Shown: piece after piece, positions 61,001 to 64,000 of the stretch
How positions within the stretch are numbered: the stretch's first letter is position 1
How the letters are laid out: the number at the start of each line of letters is the position of its first letter
NCBI RefSeq assembly: GCF_000143535.2
Contig: NC_037322.1
Location: 248,001-312,000 of the forward strand
DNA length: 64,000 bases
Source: Botrytis cinerea B05.10
Lineage: Eukaryota > Ascomycota > Leotiomycetes > Helotiales > Sclerotiniaceae
Direction: 5' to 3'
The notes under the pieces: generated by a model
The model's input: the letters and a program-made list of their open reading frames with translations, nothing else
Told to the model about the DNA's origin: nothing
Databases searched by the model: none
Translations under genes and position numbers: made by a program

Positions 61001-62770
61001 TGGGTGTCCTACGTCGCCGGTGTTGTTCGCGTTCAACTCTCCTTGGCGCGTGTTACGTCTCGCGGACGCCTCTAGCGTGTCCCTGTGACCGCTTTTGCAC
61101 TGATCAAATGTCACAACTCCTTGTGCCCAATCTATTTTCGGATTATGTGCCTTTAACCATGGCATTCCTAAGATGATCTGTTGTTGGCCCAATGGCACAA
61201 CGTCAAGCTGTATAACCTCTGTATGTTGGGTTATGCCCATTCGTATTGGGATTGTCTCCTGCGAAATCTTTCCGTCAGACCCTGCTAGCTGTCCATCAAC
61301 TAACTGCAATCGATAGGGGTGTTGTTTCGTTTGAAGTGGTATTCCCAAGTACTTTACAGCTTCCGGTGCAATAAAATTTCCTGTAGCCCCTGAATCTATC
61401 ATGGCTGATTGTATGTGTCCATTTATCTGAACCTTGCAGTATATCTGTCCTGCCTGTCCCGTAGCATTTAACTGCTGGGTAACTTTGCGAACTTCTTGCG
61501 AAGTTATATTGGGAGTTAAATCCTCGCATGTTACATTATTCTGATGGTTCTTCGTCTTTCTCTTCTTAGGGAACCATCCGGTTGCTTCTTTATCTGATCG
61601 ATGGATTCCGCAGAATTCATCATAGCAAGCTGTCCAGCTCATCGTGGCGTGGTCTGCTTCTGCCTCGTCCTGATGACTTTCTTCTGTCACAGAGGGTGTT
61701 GGGGTTCTGTAATACTCTTGCTCCCATAAGTCTATTGCATTCATGCCCTCTTGATTTCGTGGTAATTCCTTTAGTAATTGCTGGAATTCCTCAACGGTGA
61801 AAGTCTCAGTATTTTCGGATTTAGTTGGATTTTCTGGGATTGTAAAGGTAGCGTTAAGTTGGCCTTTGCCGAACTTAGGTTTGAAGTTGCCCCTTTTTCC
61901 TCCTGTCTTCTTGCTTCGGCAGTCTGCTGCTCGGTGCCCTGCTTTTCCACATTCAAAGCATAAGTTGTTTTCTCGTCTTCGTCTCTTTTCCGAGTCATCG
62001 TTCCCGTTTGTGTAGTGCGTGGCGTCTAGTTCCATGGGGTCTCCGTATCTCTGTGGATTGTAACGTGGTCTACCCTCATTTTTGCGGTAACGCCCTTGCT
62101 TCTGATTTCCTTGGGGTTTGTATGATCTCTGGCTTTGTCGATATCTGTAGAGACGATCATCTGATTCGATGGAGTCCTGAATTAGATCGTTCAGATCTGT
62201 ACTCTCGGCAGATCTTTCTAATTCCAGTCTGACTTCTGGTTTGAGTCCCTTACGATAGTGACTCATGATAGCGATTTCGTCCCACTTGGTTGTTCCAGCA
62301 TATCTTCGAAATTCCGTAGCATATTTCAATGCTGATCCTGTCTGCTTGAGGTTGAAGATCTTATCTTCCGCTACCTCTAACTCGTTGGAATTTCCGAAGA
62401 TTCTACGAATCTCTGTCTTAAATCCTTCAAAACTATTGAAGATTGTTCGGGTGGGTTGCATGCGATCCTTATCGTCATGCTCGAAATAGTCGCGCAAATA
62501 TGGTTGAATCCATTTGGTTGCTTCACCTCGGAGGTATGATGCAGCCCATATGCTCTTGGATTCCTTGGTAGTGAACTTGTCCTCATTGAATCGGAAGTAG
62601 ATCTCAAGTTGTAAGAGGAAAGTATCGAGCTCTTGTCGACTACCTTGGTACTTGTCTGGTAAGGCGATCTTAAGTGTTTCGTTGATAGTGATCTCCTTTG
62701 GGGCATCGGTCATCTCGATGTCGTTGGTATCTCCGGTAGACTGACCTGTGGCGGTAGCTCTGGATGCCAT
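57917..62770 (-). CDS. Gag-Pol polyprotein of the Gypsy retrotransposon
   Basis: One intact 1617-residue frame. Gag occupies roughly residues 1-260, followed by a CCHC zinc knuckle at 271-284 (CFECGKAGHRAADC). The aspartic protease active site is MIDSGATGNFI near 459. Reverse transcriptase includes RLVVDYRKLNTLTKKDRYPL, VMPFGLTNAPATF and the catalytic CYLDDILVYS near 816. RNase H has ETDSSDFAIGAVLSQ and YTDHKNLVYF. Integrase carries an HHCC finger (HGHQGIARTF...CDTCIRNK) and the DDE core (WDFVVKLPLS, ISDRDKLFTS, FHPQTDGQTERTNQ). A chromodomain near the C-terminus (YDVETILDCK, YLIKWLDYPHSENTWE) places it in the chromovirus lineage, whose integrases target chromatin marks. No stop or frameshift was seen, and all catalytic motifs are present. 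Confidence 0.96.
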   Translation of the reverse strand: MASRATATGQSTGDTNDIEMTDAPKEITINETLKIALPDKYQGSRQELDTFLLQLEIYFRFNEDKFTTKESKSIWAASYLRGEATKWIQPYLRDYFEHDDKDRMQPTRTIFNSFEGFKTEIRRIFGNSNELEVAEDKIFNLKQTGSALKYATEFRRYAGTTKWDEIAIMSHYRKGLKPEVRLELERSAESTDLNDLIQDSIESDDRLYRYRQSQRSYKPQGNQKQGRYRKNEGRPRYNPQRYGDPMELDATHYTNGNDDSEKRRRRENNLCFECGKAGHRAADCRSKKTGGKRGNFKPKFGKGQLNATFTIPENPTKSENTETFTVEEFQQLLKELPRNQEGMNAIDLWEQEYYRTPTPSVTEESHQDEAEADHATMSWTACYDEFCGIHRSDKEATGWFPKKRKTKNHQNNVTCEDLTPNITSQEVRKVTQQLNATGQAGQIYCKVQINGHIQSAMIDSGATGNFIAPEAVKYLGIPLQTKQHPYRLQLVDGQLAGSDGKISQETIPIRMGITQHTEVIQLDVVPLGQQQIILGMPWLKAHNPKIDWAQGVVTFDQCKSGHRDTLEASARRNTRQGELNANNTGDVGHPVQGPPLRAKASTPPLQMQKPTTRHEIAIEAKERPTIPEQYKKYEHVFKEPGIHEALPEHKPWDHEIILEEGKMPVHTPIYSMSADELKRLREYIDDNLAKGWIRESASQVASPTMWVPKKDGPDRLVVDYRKLNTLTKKDRYPLPLATELRDRLGGATIFTKMDLRNGYHLIRMKEGEEWKTAFKTRYGLYEYQVMPFGLTNAPATFMRLMNNVLSQYLDTCCICYLDDILVYSNNKVQHIKDVSNILESLSKADLLCKPSKCEFHVTETEFLGFTVSSQGLKMSKDKVKAVLEWKQPTTIKEVQSFLGFVNFYRRFIKGYSGITTPLTTLTRKDQGSFEWTAKAQESFDTLKQAVAEEPILLTFDPEKEIIVETDSSDFAIGAVLSQPGQNGKYQPIAFYSRKLSPAELNYEIYDKELLAIVDAFREWRVYLEGSKYTVQVYTDHKNLVYFTTTKQLNRRQVRWSETMANYNFRISYVKGSENARADALSRKPEYQENKTYESYAIFKKDGESLVYNAPQLAATHLLEDNYLRKQIQSHYDKDATATRIRKTIEPGFTIENDTIYFHGKVYIPSQMTKEFVTEQHGLPAHGHQGIARTFARIREISYFPRMRTIVEEVVGNCDTCIRNKSSRHAPYGQLQTPDMPSQPWKSITWDFVVKLPLSKDPTTGIEYDAILNIVDRLTKFAYMIPFKETWDAEQLAYVFLRIIVSIHGVPDEIISDRDKLFTSKFWTTLLALMGIKRKLSTSFHPQTDGQTERTNQTMEAYLRCYVNYRQDNWVELLPMAQFAYNTSETETTKITPARANFGFNPQAYKIPIPQEVNAESAIVQVEQLKDLQEQLALDLRFISSRTAAYYNTKRSMEPTLKEGDKVYLLRRNIETKRPSNKLDHRKLGPFKIDKVIGTVNYQLKLPDTMNIHPVFHISLLEPAPPGAPNAPFTEIEPVNPNAIYDVETILDCKYVRDKVKYLIKWLDYPHSENTWELKEDLSCPEKLRAFHLKYPHLPTKPQAPHQTTKATRGRRNQKKNH

Positions 62771-62821
62771 ATTAGCGGTTGGTTATCGAATCGGTACTTG
62801 AAGCAGAAAGGGTGCTCAAAG

Positions 62822-63397
62822 TGTTACGGGAGCTGCCTCTAGGGTCACGTGGAAGTGTCTAGAGATCTCTCGAGGTGGTTTAGACTAGACTTCAAGTAGG
62901 AATTCGATAAGGTTGTAACTGGTTGCAATTCTCGTAACTATAGTAATGAAACTAATGATTGTTGTCTTGAGCACGAAGCTCTACATTATAATGAAACCCC
63001 TTCCCTTATATAGATCTTCGTCTCACTTGGACAGCTGGGACAGCCGGTCGCTCCTGGAGCGCTGTCGTTCCTGAGCTGTCCATCACGGGACACTAATCCC
63101 GTGACTCTTGGTGTCCTAGCTTATTCTTTTGTCCTGGGGCCAACCCCCTGGGATCTTACTAATATAACTTCGCGAAAAGTTTGCAAAGTTATGCTCGGTG
63201 TTTCCTAGGACCTATTGTCCTAGGAACTGTATCCTAAGATTCTAGGATATCCTATGACTAATACTATATACATGCCTGAGGCTTTCCTTGGGTGCCTAGT
63301 GTCCCCCGGTATACTGCAGCTGAATCACTGAGGCCTATAATACCATTATAGCCTATACGTTGGTGATTCTACAGCCTGTTACTAATCCATCGTAACA
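62822..63397 (-). repeat. 5' LTR (576 bp) of the Gypsy element
   Basis: It begins and ends with the TGTTACG/CGTAACA inverted termini. In the element's own orientation a CTATATAA TATA-like box lies at 63013-63006. An 88-nt block upstream of it (about 63023-63110) has no counterpart in the other LTR. Confidence 0.93.
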
Positions 63398-64000
63398 CCC
63401 CCATCATATAAAGATTTAAGAAATAAAATTAAAATTAAAATTGAAATTTTATATAGTTATCTCAAAAATAAGAAGAAAAAATAAGAAAAAAAGCTGCTAT
63501 GAATTCATAGTCTGAAAAATTCTTCTTCTCCGATGGCTAGTATATATATATATATAAATAAAAAAAATAAAAAATAGAATATCCCTTTTATATGTATCGT
63601 ACGCTTTGGGAAATAGTTGGGCCTGTGTGTGTGTGATGATGATGTGATGGATGATGTGGTGGTGATGTGGTGATAATGTTTGGTGGTTATTTTGTTGGTT
63701 ATTATATTTGAATGACGGATATCAACATGTGATATTGTGTATTCTCAAACGCTCAATCCTGGTACATACATATATACATACATACATACGCATGCACGCA
63801 TAACGGACTTGGGTCTCCGCCCGTGGGGAAAAGGATTGTGGTTGTGGTTGTGGTTGTGGTTGTGGCGTCCAATTAGATAGATAGATAGATGGATGGATGG
63901 ATGTATGTATGGGAGCCGATATCGCTGTAATTGCTGTGGTCGCTGTAATCTAGAAGCTTTCTGCTTTATAATTTCGAGGTGGTTCTAGATGTGTATATGG
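63398..64000. other. Microsatellite-rich flank
   Basis: Right flank of the retrotransposon. It contains A-rich DNA (63410-63500), a TA run (63540-63556), ATG/GTG repeats (63635-63680), CATA (63765-63790), a GGTTGT run (63838-63865) and GATA/GGAT runs (63875-63910). No gene is seen. Confidence 0.65.

Larger units (their letters stand above)
56765..63397 (-). mobile_element. Full-length Ty3/Gypsy chromovirus-type LTR retrotransposon (Boty-like)
   Basis: A 6.63-kb element oriented on the minus strand, bounded by LTRs with TGTTACG...CGTAACA termini. It contains one uninterrupted Gag-Pol frame ending in a chromodomain and an additional antisense gene next to the 3' LTR. The size and Gypsy class resemble Boty-type elements of Botrytis; that link is from memory. 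The first five flanking bases on each side (gtgat on the left, ccccc on the right) do not match, so no target-site duplication is visible. No TGG-type tRNA primer-binding site directly follows the 5' LTR; the sequence there (minus strand) starts CTTTGAGCACC. The coding regions look intact, so it may be a recent insertion. Confidence 0.95.

Noticed and set aside
56755..63407. Possible target-site duplication of the retrotransposon
   Set aside because: The flanking bases gatgtgat and cccccatc share no direct repeat of 4-6 bp at the LTR edges.

Overview
The window looks like nuclear DNA of a filamentous ascomycete, most likely a Leotiomycete of the Botrytis/Sclerotinia kind. Genes carry several short introns (mostly 49-70 nt) with GTAAGT/GTATGT donors and CTAAC-type branch points. 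Intergenic DNA is AT-rich and full of microsatellites. The protein set is typical of Pezizomycotina: a Zn2Cys6 regulator, an NmrA-like protein, a PDR-type ABC pump of 1439 residues as I remember for Botrytis AtrB, an UNC-93-like carrier, an ITC1-type WAC/DDT protein and an intact chromodomain Gypsy retrotransposon. The species call is inference; no database was used. Exon boundaries below were built by hand from reading frame, splice consensus and family motifs.

Layout. 0-6 kb: 3' end of an SWR1-complex SWC2/VPS72 gene, a repeat-rich gap, and a gene with an in-frame 17-residue repeat and an F-box/2EXR-like segment. 6-9 kb: no intact gene, but the decayed remains of a sterol-glucosyltransferase-like gene. 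9-15 kb: a hemerythrin-domain protein, an NmrA-like oxidoreductase and a ten-exon Zn2Cys6 regulator. 16-26 kb: ITC1 chromatin remodeller, ALG8 glucosyltransferase, and an EMP47-like L-type lectin divergent from ALG8. 28-33 kb: an AtrB-like ABC multidrug transporter. 34-39 kb: tRNA-Arg(TCG), an ACC-synthase-like aminotransferase, tRNA-Thr(AGT) and tRNA-Asp(GTC). 39.7-42.2 kb: a 15-exon UNC-93-like transporter. 43-48 kb: a small unknown protein, a head-to-head pair of splicing genes (RDS3/PHF5 and pinin-like), and an epoxide hydrolase. 50-56 kb: a RING+PHD protein and mitoribosomal protein mL46. 56.8-63.4 kb: a full-length Ty3/Gypsy chromovirus-type element. 63.4-64 kb: microsatellite-rich DNA.

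Most genes are independent housekeeping units: chromatin (SWC2, ITC1), splicing (RDS3, pinin), ER glycoprotein handling (ALG8, EMP47) and mitochondrial translation (mL46). The accessory content is the drug pump, the regulator/NmrA pair, the transporter and the retroelement. The most unusual item is inside the retroelement. An intact antisense ORF next to the 3' LTR encodes a protein with exact Zn2Cys6 cysteine spacing, a long charged helix and an acidic tail. The two LTRs also differ completely in a block just upstream of the TATA box, and there is no target-site duplication.
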